The position numbers were made by a program, and so were the translations under genes. Of a stretch of DNA of 64,000 bases, positions 1 through 12,948 are shown one piece after another (positions within the stretch are counted from its first letter, which is position 1; every line of letters begins with the position of its first letter). The notes beneath the pieces are model-generated. The model saw only the letters and a list, made by a program, of their open reading frames with translations. It made no database searches and had not been told where the DNA came from. Source of the stretch: Prosapia bicincta (taxonomy: Eukaryota > Arthropoda > Insecta > Hemiptera > Cercopidae); the NCBI GenBank assembly GCA_036971475.1, contig JBAIZL010000003.1, forward strand, positions 54,791,842 to 54,855,841, read 5' to 3'.

Positions 1-113
1 TCCTGTTTCTTTTATGTGATTGTAAAATGTTGAGTTGGTGTTCTGTTTGTGTTCCTCGACTCTTTGTTTAAAGCTGCAACCCGTTTGTCCAATGTAGAAT
101 TTGTTATAATTTG
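1..113 (-). pseudogene. PLE GIY-YIG fragment (family C), truncated by window edge
   Basis: The minus strand matches the GIY-YIG part of the PLE copies at 33.9, 48.5 and 56.2 kb (FYIGQTG... and the HKQNTNSTFYNHIK region). It is broken by mutations and continues off the window. It abuts an oppositely oriented fragment at 125-212. Confidence 0.6.
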
Positions 114-124
114 TATTATATTAA

Positions 125-212
125 TACAACACAACACCAACAACAAAGATAAACTACAAGCACCAGGCATATACAAACTGAACTGCGATGAATGTAGTTC
201 AACTGTTTGAAC
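125..212 (+). pseudogene. PLE GIY-YIG fragment (family C), GIY half
   Basis: The plus strand reads NNKDKLQAPGIYKLNCDECS, the linker and GIY strand of a PLE endonuclease. It points the opposite way to the fragment at 1-113, so the copy was rearranged or split. The hairpin at 252-790 begins about 40 bp downstream. Confidence 0.6.
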
Positions 213-251
213 AGAATTGCCATTCTAGTTTAAACAAAGTGTTTTTCTATA

Positions 252-790
252 CGGCGTCTCAGGTTAAGTTAAGGCAAACCAGGTAGTTGGGGGATTACAA
301 CCAGCCTGAGCCTATGAATATGCTTAGACAGCCTGGCGAGTACATCCCATAAGTGACGCATCACTGATTACTCCACCTAAAAATGTTAATCTAATAAATA
401 CACATTATATGGGGAAAACGATGATATGATTTTATTAATTGTTATTAAACAAACAATTGTGTGTTTGTCTCATGTTAATTGGGTAACTTTAAGTGTGATT
501 ACCTATACCGAAGGAAAGTTACGCTATACGAAGCATAGCCAGTAATCCCACTCAAGTCGGCCGATTATCATGAGATAAACACACAATTGTTTGTTTAACA
601 GTAATTAAGAAAACCGTATCAATGTTTTTCTCATATAATGCATATTTATTAGATTAAGGTTTTTAAGTGAAGTAATCGCCAATGCATCACTAATGGGATG
701 TTCTCGCCGAGCTATCCAAGCCTATTCATAGGCTCAGGCCGGTCCTAATCCCCCAGCTAATCCCTACCCCCTTGCCTTAACATAACCTAA
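252..790. repeat. Long hairpin (fold-back) element
   Basis: Two arms of about 250 bp (about 252-500 and about 545-790) are reverse complements at roughly 80% identity. Shared blocks include the AGCCTGAGCCTATGAATA motif and the AAACAAACAATTGTGTGTTT motif, in opposite orientation. The spacer is about 40 bp. No coding frame is seen. It is probably a non-autonomous palindromic element nested in PLE remains. Confidence 0.75.
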
Positions 791-792
791 GA

Positions 793-2740
793 CACCTTAT
801 AAAAGGTTTGTTTATTCAGTATTAACCTTGAAATAATAAAGGGTTTCATACAGTCAATTGTTGCCTAAAAGTAAAGTTTAGCCAATATGTTTTTTGTAAC
901 TTTCTGAGGGAGCACGCAAAGACCCTCCTTTTTCTGATGGTTATAGCACCCCCTACTCCTGTTATGGGACCCCCCGAAATAATTTCTTGGCTATACCACT
1001 GCTTATTCTACTCAAAGATTGTTACTTCAAAAACTGTCACCCATCAGTAAAACATTAAAAATCTTTAACTACAAAATAGCAAAATTGTATCTAGGCAGAG
1101 CTTCACTACTTATCTCTGAGTGTCACCATTAGTCACATTATTCGTGTACAATATCATATCTCCAGTGGCAGCAATAAAGCCCCCCCCATCAAAATTTTAA
1201 AAAATCAAGAGTAAATTGGAAGGAAACAGCACAGTAGCCTCCAACAGTGAGCACTTATTGACTACCCACACACTGCAATTGGCAGTGAACAACGTAGCAC
1301 TAGCTACTGGCAGTCAGTGTTTGAATCGCTTTACCAGTCTAACTTACACCCGCGCACAAGACTGAAGCAGTCGGTGGCGTGTTGGTCAGTATGGGTCATT
1401 CTGTGGCAGGAAGATCCACCTCGAGTATGAATGAATGCAGTATAACTGATTTGTAATACCAATACTAGGTTTGGCGTGCTGCACACGGCAAAAATAAATA
1501 GTCCCTTATAATGTCAGCCTGTTCTAGCACAATTCAAGTAATGACTTATTTACATTATTATGCTGTTTATTATGTAAACGTTGAAATAGTTTTTTTCAGT
1601 CATAGACGATAGTCGTGTAATAGGCTTAATAAGTAAAAATATTATAGGCTTTGCGTTGCACCTTGATAATAAGTTTGATAGCATTTTATTAAAGGAGCTT
1701 CCATCGCTTACCACCACCACTGCACATTACTACCATCATATTATATGCTGTGAATATTGTTATAACATCAAGGTAAAGGATAACTGTCCCAAAACAACTC
1801 AACAGCAATATAAACTGATTTATTTATTTATATATAATTTTAAATTACATTAAAATCTGATGTTATCTGTACAAAACATGAACGATGTTTCTAAAATCTA
1901 AAGTTTCTATACACAAAGAATATATTGGATTATAAAAGTAATACAATAATGCTATCCATTGTAATAAATACAGTACAATAAAAATTGCATTGGCTAGTAG
2001 AAATTATGTATATATTTATAAAAGTTTTAAAGTATTTATAAAATATGGTATTGTTTGAGTAAATCCAGGCTAGAACACATTATTTGGTACTTTAACAAAA
2101 TGTCTAGGGTAATATAATTTGTTCATTCAAAATTAACTGTTTCCACAAGTGTTAAGAAAATGTCTATATTTATTAACAAAAGGTTTGTAAACGTATAAAA
2201 GTAAAGGCCGCATTAGATGTGTTGTATATTTATTCTCGTCTTATATAATAGATTGTTTTGAAAGCATACACATCTTTGTTTTGAAAGTATTGAACACATC
2301 TTCCAGTGAATAATGTTTGGAATAATCGTGTCGTGGCTGAAATTCTTAAGATATTGCCATTCAGTGTATATTAGTAATGTTCATTTAATTTTCATTTTTA
2401 TAGTTTTTTTTTATTTATCTTGACTCATTTTTATTGTTAAGGATTTTACATTGTTGAATGATACAAGATATATGTGGTGTGCATGAATAGAGGGAGAGAA
2501 TTGGAGACAAATCTAAGTATAAGTAATATTGTTCAATGCAAAATGAAAGAAAACACATTTTTTTAAAAACTATATTCCATTTCAGTTATACATGGACATC
2601 ATCACTCTGATCAAAGCAGAAAATTAGCAGCTTCAAAAACCTTCTGTTTTTTTGAGCAATTTTTAAGAACAAAAATATTTAATTTTATATGCGTTTTAAT
2701 TTTTGCGTGTTTAAGGTATGTGTATAAAATGTAAGTAGGC
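793..2740. other. Intergenic, little recognisable
   Basis: AT-rich sequence with no convincing coding frame. A CCACTG end at about 991-999 preceded by a C-run resembles one terminus of a hAT MITE, but no partner was found. The short frame at 1656-1853 looks like chance. Confidence 0.4.
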
Positions 2741-2742
2741 AT

Positions 2743-3042
<300 letters not shown>

Positions 3043-3074
3043 AATAATCTTTACCAACCAAAACTAACCTAAAA

Positions 3075-3120
<46 letters not shown>

Positions 3121-3311
3121 AAAAAATTATTTAAATTAGTAATTATTTTAATCAGCCTTTAGAAGGCTTGAAGACATAGTAACTTCAAACAATCACCAAA
3201 AGAGTAAGATTCTTACTAATAAATTTATTACTGAAAGTGATTCTTACTAATGATATCATTAGCAAACAAGTAATATGTAAATATAAAGAGCATTGTTGCT
3301 CTTAATTAGAA

Positions 3312-3319
3312 ATGTGTGT

Positions 3320-3367
<48 letters not shown>

Positions 3368-3405
3368 GTATGTGTGTCTGTGTGCATGTGTGTGTGCGTG
3401 CATGT
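3312..3405. repeat. (TG)n microsatellite, imperfect
   Basis: A dinucleotide run with a few interruptions. An (AT)n run also lies at 3078-3117. Confidence 0.95.
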
Positions 3406-4046
3406 GTGAGTTTTGTACATACTGACATGAAACCAATAGTCTATTTCTTGAAATTTTCTGTTTCAGTTGCTTGTAGACTTGAGGAAGCATATTTAGAGAA
3501 CATATAAAACATAACCAGTCTGGTAAAAAAAAGTCTATATTTACATTGAAATGCACACTTTAAAATGAAAATGCATAAATTTGAGTTTCTAAAATTTAAA
3601 AAAAAAACTTAATTTTATTTAATGTGTGATATATGTATTATTTATATGTTTAGCATATAAAATTTCCGATCTGTAATTTATATTTTGACAAACTACATTG
3701 TTTTTTACTTTAAATTCTAGAGTTTTAAATGACCAACAATGGTGATATTATAAGAAACTATTCAAAGATTATTTCTTTACATAAATAAAAATTAAACAAA
3801 AAACATCATATATTCTTATTAGGGAGAAGAATTTAAACACTGAAGTTAACAACAACTTTGCAAAAGTTGACTGAGTTCTCCAAATCACTCCAAATTATTA
3901 AGAGCATACTCTTAATACTCTTAATTAGTTAATAAACTAGTGTAAGTTTGAAAATAAGTTTAATAACCCTTAATTATTATAAAATTACCACAAAACAATT
4001 ATAAATATTTATAAACTTGCCTATAGTAGCACTTACTTATATTTGT

Positions 4047-4088
4047 TGAGGACGGCTGTTTCGGGAGATGTGTTCGATTGTCAACTCA
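4047..4088 (-). ncRNA. Hammerhead-like motif E1 (TTGACAA core)
   Basis: The order on the minus strand is: stem I TGAG, core TTGACAA, stem II region, GAAA, stem III CAGCCG, TC cleavage dinucleotide, CTCA closing stem I. Stem II is damaged (TCGA instead of GGGA). It lies 3' of the GIY-YIG remnant, where PLEs are known to carry hammerheads. Confidence 0.45.
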
Positions 4089-4182
4089 GACCGTAACTGA
4101 TCTCAAGGTTTACGTAGGTTAGGGTGGGGGTGGGATATTATGGTGGTGTGGGTGTATTTTGTGTGTATTAAGAGTTATATTG

Positions 4183-4446
4183 TCAAAATATGTGTGTGAG
4201 TTGTAATGTAATTGTGTATTGAGTATGTGTGTAGGGTGTAATTTGAAGTGTCTGTATACGTTGGTTATTTCTGTGTTGTTTATGAAGAATTTTTAGGTTA
4301 GATGTTATGTCTATGTAGTCATGTTTTGTGGAGTTGAGATGATCGGCGAAATTTGATTGGTAGTTATTGTTTGTTAGTGCTTTTATATGTTCTTGGTAAC
4401 GTGTGTAGAAAGACCTCCCTGTCTGGCCTATGTAAAAACTGGGGCA
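4183..4446 (-). pseudogene. PLE GIY-YIG endonuclease remnant (family E)
   Basis: The frame reads FYIGQTGRSFYTRYQEHIKA followed by the C-terminal half with NFADHLNSTKHDYIDI and LKILHKQHRN. YIG, the R in TRYQEH and the E-H pair are the expected GIY-YIG nuclease positions. The GIY strand and everything upstream (reverse transcriptase) are absent. It is a 5'-truncated copy. The closest relative here is the longer open copy at 40949-41521. Confidence 0.75.
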
Positions 4447-4496
4447 TGAACCCCACCCCACCCTAACCTATGTAAACCTTGAGATCAGTTACGGTC

Positions 4497-4538
4497 TGAG
4501 TTGATAATGGGACACATCTCCCGAAACAGCCGTCCTCA
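4497..4538 (+). ncRNA. Hammerhead-like motif E2 (TTGATAA core)
   Basis: Stem I TGAG/CTCA, core TTGATAA, stem II GGGA/TCCC with loop CACATC, GAAA, stem III CAGCCG, then TC. It is the inverted-arm partner of E1. The core has T and A where C3 and G8 are expected. Confidence 0.5.
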
Positions 4539-4779
4539 ACAAATATAAGTAAGTGCTACTATAGGCAAGTTTATAAATATTTATAATTGTTTAGTGAAAA
4601 CTAGTAGCTCACGTGAAGATGAATCAACAAATATAAAATTACCTGTACTTTATCAAACTATCAAGCAAATTTATTTTAAAATATCTTCTAATCCTTGGTG
4701 TGTTTCTGTTTCATGACTACAAATTATTTATTCTTACATTCGAGTATATTTGTCTACCTTTCCTAACATTACAATATTT

Positions 4780-4930
4780 TCCTTTGTTGGTGTGTTTCGG
4801 ATTGACTCCATTTTCAAAACTTAAATAGTACTACTAAAAATTAGATTACTATTTAAGCTTTGAAAATAGAGCCTTTCCGAAACCCGTCAACAAAGGAAAA
4901 TATTGAATGTTAGGAAAGGCAGAAAAATGT
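4780..4930. repeat. Palindromic repeat, PLE-end-like
   Basis: Inverted arms of about 70 bp (TTTCCTTTGTTGG and its complement). Each arm contains a TTTGAAAATGG...TCCGAAAC block reminiscent of a decayed hammerhead. It is related to 5475-5745. Confidence 0.6.
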
Positions 4931-5345
4931 AATCGAATATATACAAATACTCTTAACAAAAGTGAAGATGAGTATATTACGAATTGCAATTATCTATTAC
5001 TTTTTAATATAGTGAAGTTATTAAAACAAAATTACCTAGTTACTATCAGTTGTCACTCCCCTCATGAGAGAGGTGACTCTAAATAAAGAACCTGTACCAT
5101 CATAACCAATAAATGTGTAAATGAAAGACGAGTTGTTAGTATAAGATGGTATAGATAAGATAAGGGTAGTAAAGAAAGCCTTGCACAGAAAAATGGGAAA
5201 AGGGTAATAAAAAAGAAGTTAAATATTACAAGATGACAGGTGGACTTACAAAGTGATGAAGAGATTTTAATAATGGAGTCACTTAAGCATATCAATCACT
5301 GAGTAACTATACCTACAGTTTGACCTGATTATATTTAATTATAAT

Positions 5346-5349
<4 letters not shown>

Positions 5350-5384
<35 letters not shown>
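5350..5384. repeat. (TA)n microsatellite
   Basis: A simple dinucleotide run next to a palindromic repeat. Confidence 0.95.
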
Positions 5385-5385
<1 letters not shown>

Positions 5386-5474
5386 CCAATATATTTAATT
5401 ATATTCCGCAATGAAAATATTTTGTTTTAAACAAATAACATAAATATATGTTTGAGTATAGTTTTCTGCCATCC

Positions 5475-5745
5475 CTAACGTTTCAATACTCTCCTTTCAC
5501 GCGTTTTGGAGTGACTCCATTTTCAAAGCTTGAATCGTACTGTTTGCCCGAACTTTGAGTTCGTCTTTATATACCGTTAGCCATGCCCCAATCACTTCCA
5601 GACCTTGCTTCTTATTGGTGCACGCCTACTTAAAACGATTCAAGTTTTGAAAATGTAGTTACTCCGAAGCTTGTTAACAGAGGAGAATATTGAAAAGTTA
5701 GGAATGGCAGAAAACTGTACTCAAACGTATAGAAATATTCCTAAC
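5475..5745. repeat. Second palindromic repeat of the same family
   Basis: The arms TTTTCTGCCATCCCTAACGT... and the complementary block ending near 5725 face each other across a GC-richer spacer. It shares TTTGAAAATGGAGTCACTCC with 4780-4930. Confidence 0.6.
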
Positions 5746-5759
5746 AGAAATGAAGATGA

Positions 5760-7595
5760 GTATATTAATAATTTCAAATAACATAAATATTATTATTTTT
5801 TATTTATTTTAACTATAACTTGAACTGGTGTTGTTTTAGTAATGTTAAGAGAATTATTTAGTAAGCTTCAATATTCTATATAACTTTTTCATCTCAATAC
5901 TGTATCTTTAACATGTTTAGCACGGCTAGTAAACCGCCCGCTCTGGGTTCCCCTACAAGGCAGCGAGAGCATGCCTATGTGCTCCCCGCTTACCTTTAGA
6001 GTGACAGGAGCACACCGGCACACTCACTCCCAGTCTACTTGTAAATTCTCTATTGTCGATACGTGTTTGTATAAAGGTTTAATTTTTACGTCAGTGCTTC
6101 AGAAGAGTTTGGAGAACATTGTGCCTGAGTCGTTTTTAAATCCCGCCATCCCAAGTTAACTTTTGATGCTTCAACTGAAACAATGCTCCAGGGAGTTTTA
6201 TGAACAGATTTAATTTCGTTTAACTTTTATATTTTAATGTTTTTTTTTTTAGTTTGAACCACTTAATGCGAAAAATATCCGGTAAAAACAAGGATCATAA
6301 AAATAAACTAAGATTCTGAACTAATGCAAGATCAAACGATAACTGTTCTATTAGAGTGAATGAATCAACTTGAAGTGGGAACAAACTGTTGTAAATATGT
6401 CATTTAAGATTGTAATAAACAAATGTCAGCTAATCTTGGCTATAAATAGTCTCAGACGTGACATATATATTATCTATGTCTCCATTTCATTATCAATCTT
6501 TATGGCTTTGTAGAACACATTGTACAAACAGAAACAAACATTCCAGTTAAAGGTTGAGTGATTATTTTAGTATGTAGTATATTTTAGTAGTAAGTAGGGT
6601 CTTAAATTATGTTTTTTTCTGTTTCTTTAATTGTGTTTTTTTATTTGTCATACAGTATTTTATCATTTGTATTTCATTTAGATGCTACGACAAACTATGC
6701 AACCCTCATAGCATTCCACTGCAGTCAGAGGTGGAAGTTAATGAAAAAACATACAGTAGTTTGATGAGATCACCAATTTTGCCGCTGTGCTGAAAGTGTT
6801 GACTGATTAGACAAATGCCATTTCAAATTTAATTAGAACATAAAGTTTATATGCTTGGGTAATATAAATAGTATAATGCTCCTTTAAATTGTTAACTATA
6901 CATTTTCTGTCATCCATTATCAATGGAAATATAATCATTCTGCTAAATCCTGACTTTCAGGATCTCTCAAGAGTCATAACACCAAATGGCACCGTAATAA
7001 CAGACAGAGACTAAAGCTAGGTATAATAAAATAAACAGATGCATTGAAATGCACAAAATAACTGAATACATTGACCAAAAGTGTAGTGTTATTACTTTTT
7101 GACAAAATAGAGATTGTTAAATTTGCTATTGAAAAGAACTTCTAATTATTAACTAGGAAATACCCGTTATCAGACTGGATGTAAAACAGTATTGCTTCCA
7201 CAAACTCTCTCCAATTTCAGTATCTTTGTTATACTCTGTTTCACTTCGACCTAATCATTTTCTTATCTTTGTTTTGTAGAATTTGTGACCCTTTTATTTT
7301 TAACTTATAACATTCACAGAAAATATAAATTCTAATAGTTTTGTTACATAATCAGCTTTAATAACTCAGGAAAACATTTTTTCCAAAAATACACATTCTA
7401 AAAATGGTTAGGATACTTTAGAAAACATACGAAAATAGTCAAACCGTTAAACAATAAAATTTGAAGTTCTTCTAAAGAGTAAAAATCATTTGCATGTTTT
7501 TTACTAATTGCCCCACAACGGCATATAAGGTGTGATTAAAAACGTAACTACTACATAGTTGTTTTAGAAAACAGAAATTTTGGATCTGCGATATA
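5760..7595. other. Intergenic, nothing recognised
   Basis: AT-rich. The short frame at 5971-6159 has no recognisable domain and no supporting splice or codon signal. Confidence 0.5.
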
Positions 7596-7942
7596 TAGTA
7601 GAGTCCCACTATTCCAAACTAATTAGAACTGAATCTTGTTCGGATTAGCGGAAATTCGGAATAGGCAGATTTTAAATAATTAACCCACACACTGACCTGT
7701 TAAGGTGTAAATTAAAGAGAGGGGACATTTGCTAGTGCCATCTGAATTCCAGTAATGATTGATTTTGGGACAGATTGAGGGGCAGTCATAAGGGAAAAGC
7801 TGTGACCCTTGACGACACAAAGTGCAGCCGGGCTGCGGGCGATTAATAATAGACTCATCACCCCTTTCTTTCCCACTCCAACTGTTCGAAATAAGTGGAT
7901 TTTCAGAATAGCAGGGTTCGAAATAGCGTGACTTTACTGTAT
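7596..7942. mobile_element. pogo/Tigger-like MITE
   Basis: The left end TAGTAGAGTCCCACTATTCC and the right end, read inward as CAGTAAAGTCACGCTATTTC, are imperfect terminal inverted repeats in a TA context. There is a subterminal CGGATTAGCGG motif and no coding capacity. The ends resemble those of the Tigger-type element at 17923-20234. Confidence 0.6.
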
Positions 7943-10900
7943 TTATAAAATAAAATACCAGGTAGAAAAATTATAATAATAACTTTACACATGTAAGAGC
8001 AAATTTTTAAAACTATCACGATATCAAAGTATACAATAGATATATTTTGAGCATAATCTTTTCTAACTCTCTATACAACTAGAACTACACACATTTCTTT
8101 ACTATTTTCTAATTACAATCTACAGCAAGTTGCCAAATTTCATTAAAATTTTTACTATTTAAAAACAAATACCTATATCTATAGATACTTACATATATTT
8201 TTTACTTTCTTAATGAAATTAGTTTGTACATGTTGCAAAATCATTGATTGTAATTGCTATCACAACATTTTATGCACAGAGCACTCAGTGACGTAATAGG
8301 GAAAAGACACATAGAATTCGTTTAGTTCTGTTTCTAAATAGAACTGAGTTGTAATTAAGTTTGTTGCCATTGCTACAAAAACAAAGCTTTTTGTCATTTT
8401 ACCTTTGTCAAATTGATATGTAATATCTATTATTCTAATGTAGTAAAAGTTGTATCCTACTTGCATGGTACAAATGGTTGACAATTTTGGTATCTATTCT
8501 TTCTTTAAAATGGCATTGCTCCTTTCTGTTTAGTTGTTGATTATTTCAAATCGTATGGGTATTTAGAAACAATATACACTTATATATTAAACATATAACT
8601 TGCCTAAATAAAGACCTACTTTGATTATGAAAGAGAAATACTGCTGTTTTGGAGTAGTATCACAAAATTGTAGTTCAAATTCACAATATGACACATACGC
8701 TGTAAAGGCTCTGTCACATCCCAAATTAAAACAAGCATTACTTCAAGCATGTTTAATATTTTAAAGTTATTAACATACAGTTAAAAGCTCTAAATGGAAA
8801 CAATAAAGTATTACTACTGGAATGCGCTTTTGTTTATACAATCTTAAAATATTTGTGAAGGAATAAAGTATTTATTTTCAGATTATGAAAAATCTTTTTA
8901 AGAAAAAAAGATAGGGTACTGTGTAATAGCTTCTAACTTTAAAGGAAATTCCCATTCACTGAGTACTCTGACATAAGGAGTAAGTCTCTGAGAAATATTC
9001 AATATAAAAATGTATACAATAGTTGAAAATTGTTCAAATAAAAAACTCTTCTACGAAAAATCATTCAAACCACTAATTTCTCAAATTACACATTCCAAAA
9101 CCCCTCAAATATCAGCATGAATGACAAATGGAAAAAATATGGTCCCCAAAAATAGATGGACAATTTTATCTAAATAATGGAAAAAGAAAAATTTTCACAA
9201 GTTACACAGGATGTCTAAACATTTCTTCTACATTTATATTTCTACTGTAAAATTTTTCACTTGTTGCACATGAATATAATTTATATTTTAAGAAATTAAT
9301 ACAGAATAAAAACTTAATAATTGCCTTTTAAAACATGGTAATATACCATAAAGATGTGATACAAAATTAACCTTTGTAAATTATACACCTACTTTCTTTC
9401 CTGTTCGACTGTGGATCACATTTGCGACTGTATATAACATTATAGTCAATTATTCATAATGGGTGGTATTAAAATCATTGTTTTAAAAATGGGATAGAAC
9501 AAAACTGGACTATAGTTGGGGTGGAGAGCAATGAAAAGTTGAAAATATTTGTGAAAGCCTTTTATCTTTACCTAAAACAAGGATTTATTTTGATACAAAT
9601 TTTTACAAGTGCACCAAGAAGTTATAAAAGATTGCAAAACTGTTTCATAGATTAACTCATCAAATGAAAATAGAAAGTTGACATGAACATTGCTGAAGCT
9701 TTCTATTATGTGTAGATGTCTGATGGAAGGTCAATGAACCATAAATATCTTTCTTTATTTATGTTGTAAGTTTCAAGAGTCGATAAATACCCCTAATAAA
9801 GGACAGACCTCTCATGACTAGCTTGGCTAGTCTTTATACCTGCTGCTAATAAATTCTCGAGACTAGCTTCCCCAGTCAGTAGACGGAAATGAGTTAATAC
9901 TAGAATGTTGTGCTATGAATTCTTACCACCAGGCTGCAAAGTCAATATTAAACAATTCCTAGCGCTATTTGTATAAAGGGTACTAATCAGAGTTTAGGAA
10001 TCAATGCTTTTTTCAGATTTAATGGAATGATGCCATAAAAGTATTATATTTTATTATACTAACGTAAAGAAGACAGTTTTATTTTAAAAAATAATAAATT
10101 AGTTTCAATCAAAAAAGAATTTTTTATTTTATTATCACACTTTGTAAATAAACAAATAAAACACTAATTCTAAATGAACAAATAAGACTTTTAAAGAACA
10201 CACGTTTTCCAAAAAAAAACAATCTTCTATAGAAACATTAAATAAAAATCATTCAAGTTTACTTCACCTTAGGCTAATCTGTAAACAATGTAAAGTATTT
10301 TTAACTGAATTTCAGATAAATCCTTCTATACAATAGTAATAAATATATTTTCCAGTTTCTAATACAGGAAAAACTATACTCCTATATAAATTTCTACTCT
10401 GGGTTGAACTTTTTCACTTAATTTTCTAGTTACAGTAACCTCTACTACTACAATGGAAGTTACAAACAGCTCCAACCGAAAAAAAATTAAAATGTTTTAA
10501 AAATTGAAAATAAACACAAACATTTGAGCTTTACTTTTCTTTTGTTGTAATATTTTGCCTCGTTGTATTATTCGTTGTGTTTTTAATCTATTTTACATAT
10601 ACAGAGATTCGTTGTCTTGTTGTGTGTAGTTTGTAAAATAGCTCATCAAAAATAACTGCTGAGAAAAGTTTGAATTTTCAAGATGACTGCTTTAATCTAT
10701 CAGGAATATTAAAATACCAAGGTAGTGAAAACGTTTAAAGACTTGGTCGATTCAAAATCGGCAAAAATAAGCTTCTGTGGTAAAAATAGAAAAATTTAAC
10801 CATGGAATAAGCTTTCATAGAAAACTTGAACATTCTGTCTTTTTATTTATAGGTCTCCAGCCAGAGTTCCCAAATCTAATTTCTCTCATAGATGCTCAAA

Positions 10901-11480
10901 GAGCTTTTGTGGTGTAATGGATTCTCTAAGATATTCATTATTGAGGGCATGTTTTCTTAGTGGTCCATAAACCCTCCCAAAACTAACATTTTAGCCATAA
11001 TTTGTTCTTACAAGAATAAACAAAATAGAATTTTCTCCCTCAAGGTCTAATTAAACTAATGGATAAAATTGCTTTGCTAACTTTGTTTGCATTTAAGTGA
11101 AGATGATTGGTCCAAATTCCTTGCTAATAGACAGCTACCAATAATTGTGACTTGAATAACAATCAACAGTCATGTCAAATAGAGCACACAATTAACTTCT
11201 ATTTTTGTTTTAAGATTCAATGTTATTGTGAAAATTGTTTATCCTTTTCTGAAAACATTAGACATAGATAGAAAGAATTGCATAAAAACAACTGATAGAA
11301 AGATAAATATTATCTATCCTAAACCTATGAACTTTAACTTTTTTAATCAAAAACATAGTATCCAAATACGTCATTATAAGATTTCCAGACATGATCTTTT
11401 ACAGCAATTTTGAAGGTCAAGTTATTATATATTGATGACTTTGAAATAAAAGGACTTTCTAAGCAGTTATTTTTGCCCAC
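7943..11480. other. Downstream flank of the b561 gene, no gene seen
   Basis: Very AT-rich with scattered A/T runs. Short frames (8260-8484, 11228-11413) look like chance. Nothing repetitive recurs elsewhere in the window. Confidence 0.5.
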
Positions 11481-11486
11481 TTATTG

Positions 11487-11492
11487 TTTATT
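11487..11492 (-). terminator. Candidate polyadenylation signal of the b561 gene
   Basis: AATAAA on the minus strand, 186 bp after the b561 stop codon. It is the first exact hexamer I find downstream. In such AT-rich DNA it could be chance. Confidence 0.3.
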
Positions 11493-11677
11493 ATTCATGC
11501 AAGAAACATGCTGTTAGTCTCTGCATCTTTAAAGGCTGGAAACATGTTATGAAATCTTAACATGGCTCCTTGAGTTCTCTGCACAACACAAATTGTAGTT
11601 CACTGCAGAGATGCTTCAGGGCGGAACAGTTTTTAAAATCTTGCCGGAGAATTCTGTTCCAACGGCTGAACTTTTCC

Positions 11678-11825
11678 CTACAATCTTTCAGAGATAAACC
11701 TTGTTGTGTCTACGCGGAGAGGTTCTCGCCGTACTGTATATGACACAAGGATGCCGAGTGCCACCAAGACCATCGCCAAAGCGTTTATTATGATTCCTTC
11801 TTCAGAAAACTTGGAGTAGTCATCC
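11678..11825 (-). CDS. Cytochrome b561, last coding exon with stop codon
   Basis: The acceptor TTATTCCAG precedes 11825. The first base completes the split Gly codon, followed by DDYSKFSEEGIIINALAMVL (the GxxYSxFxxEGxxxN signature before helix 6), the rest of helix 6 (VALGILVSYTVRREP) and a short polar cytosolic tail ending in FISERL and TAG at 11678-11680. Joined to the three upstream exons this gives 251 residues, close to the usual 240-280 of animal b561 proteins. All four heme His are present and no frame break is seen, so the gene looks functional. The preceding intron is about 13 kb and contains a Tigger transposon, a large inverted repeat and several MITEs. The reading frame upstream of 11825 is intron. 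Confidence 0.92.
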
Positions 11826-12815
11826 CTGGAATAAGAAAATAAATTAATAATATCTTTTTTTATATTATTTAAAAAAAATATCCTACTGCGGAGGCCTAAT
11901 ATATAAAATGACATATTCTAAATTTATAGAGAGGTTTTTTGTATAAATGTACAGGGATATTGGATTCAAATAAACATTCATACACTTAAATACAATGGTA
12001 TTTAATAGAAACCAAACATGACGATTATCAATATTAATCACCAAAATTCATATAAAAAGATGTTCTAAATAGTATCAATGGTCAGCATTGAATTAAGTTT
12101 TATTGAATCTCTGTGACTCCCTGTCTTCTATTTGAGAGTTTAATAATTACAATATATGCAAGATGATAATTATATTTGTGTTGTTTGGTTGTAATACATA
12201 ATCACTAATTTTAAAGCAGGAACAAAACTAAACTATATTATAAGTCACAATGGTAAAAAACAAAATAGTAAACTGAAAATCTCACCATAGATTAGTTTTA
12301 ATAAAAACAAACACACTATAGTCGACGCAGAAATTATGGACCCTTCAGTTTGAGCTTTAACTACAAGCAAACCATGCGTGCTAGAATAAAACTATTCACA
12401 TAATTACTTAGTCCTTTTAATTCTGCATTTATGTATATAACAAAAACATTTTATCACGTTTTTTGTTAAACTTAGTTTAAGATATAAAGAAAAAAGTACA
12501 ATTCTATCACTATTTTCTATTGAAATTCCACTTTAAGACATATCTGCATTAAAACCACTGGTCCAAACTTTGGGAAATATTTATACCATATTATATGATT
12601 CATTAGCAACCTAAACATGGAATTAAAAGGTTTTATCTCATTTATTAGGGAAGTTGCTGTAGATTTAGTACAGCAGTTTTATCTCACGGCTCCTTTGTCC
12701 GATCGAACTAGTTTTTAGCTTGTTTTAAGGAATAAAATCTCAACATATAAAATTTATATAAACTGTTTATGTTTGGTTTTGAATTCGTTGCGTTATTGCC
12801 TTTTATTTCATACAG

Positions 12816-12948
12816 AGGTAATGTGCGCTGAAGCGTGCATGCAATCACCTCTGCCGTCCGAGGTTAAGATAGAGTACAGTCTGGTGCCTACCAGTCCGCC
12901 GATGAGCCCTCAAGAAGGTCCGCTCAAACTGTCTCTGTTAAAAGTCAG
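12816..12948 (+). other. Exon-like segment in the left arm
   Basis: A polypyrimidine tract and CATACAG precede 12816, and GTTTGAGT follows 12948. The frame between is open and Ser/Pro-rich (QSPLPSEVKIEYSLVPTSPP and following). The right-arm copy differs at several third codon positions, as expected of former coding sequence. The protein is not recognised. Confidence 0.4.

Larger units (their letters stand above)
3990..4590. mobile_element. PLE family E copy with inverted arms
   Basis: Arms at about 3990-4130 and 4440-4590 are reverse complements (they share ACTTGCCTATAGTAGC and the block around the hammerhead motif). They flank a minus-strand GIY-YIG remnant. A terminal repeat in inverted orientation upstream of the coding part is a known feature of PLEs. 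Confidence 0.7.

Noticed and set aside
960..1000. hAT MITE end (CCACTG preceded by a C-run)
   Set aside because: No matching left terminus or 8-bp duplication found.
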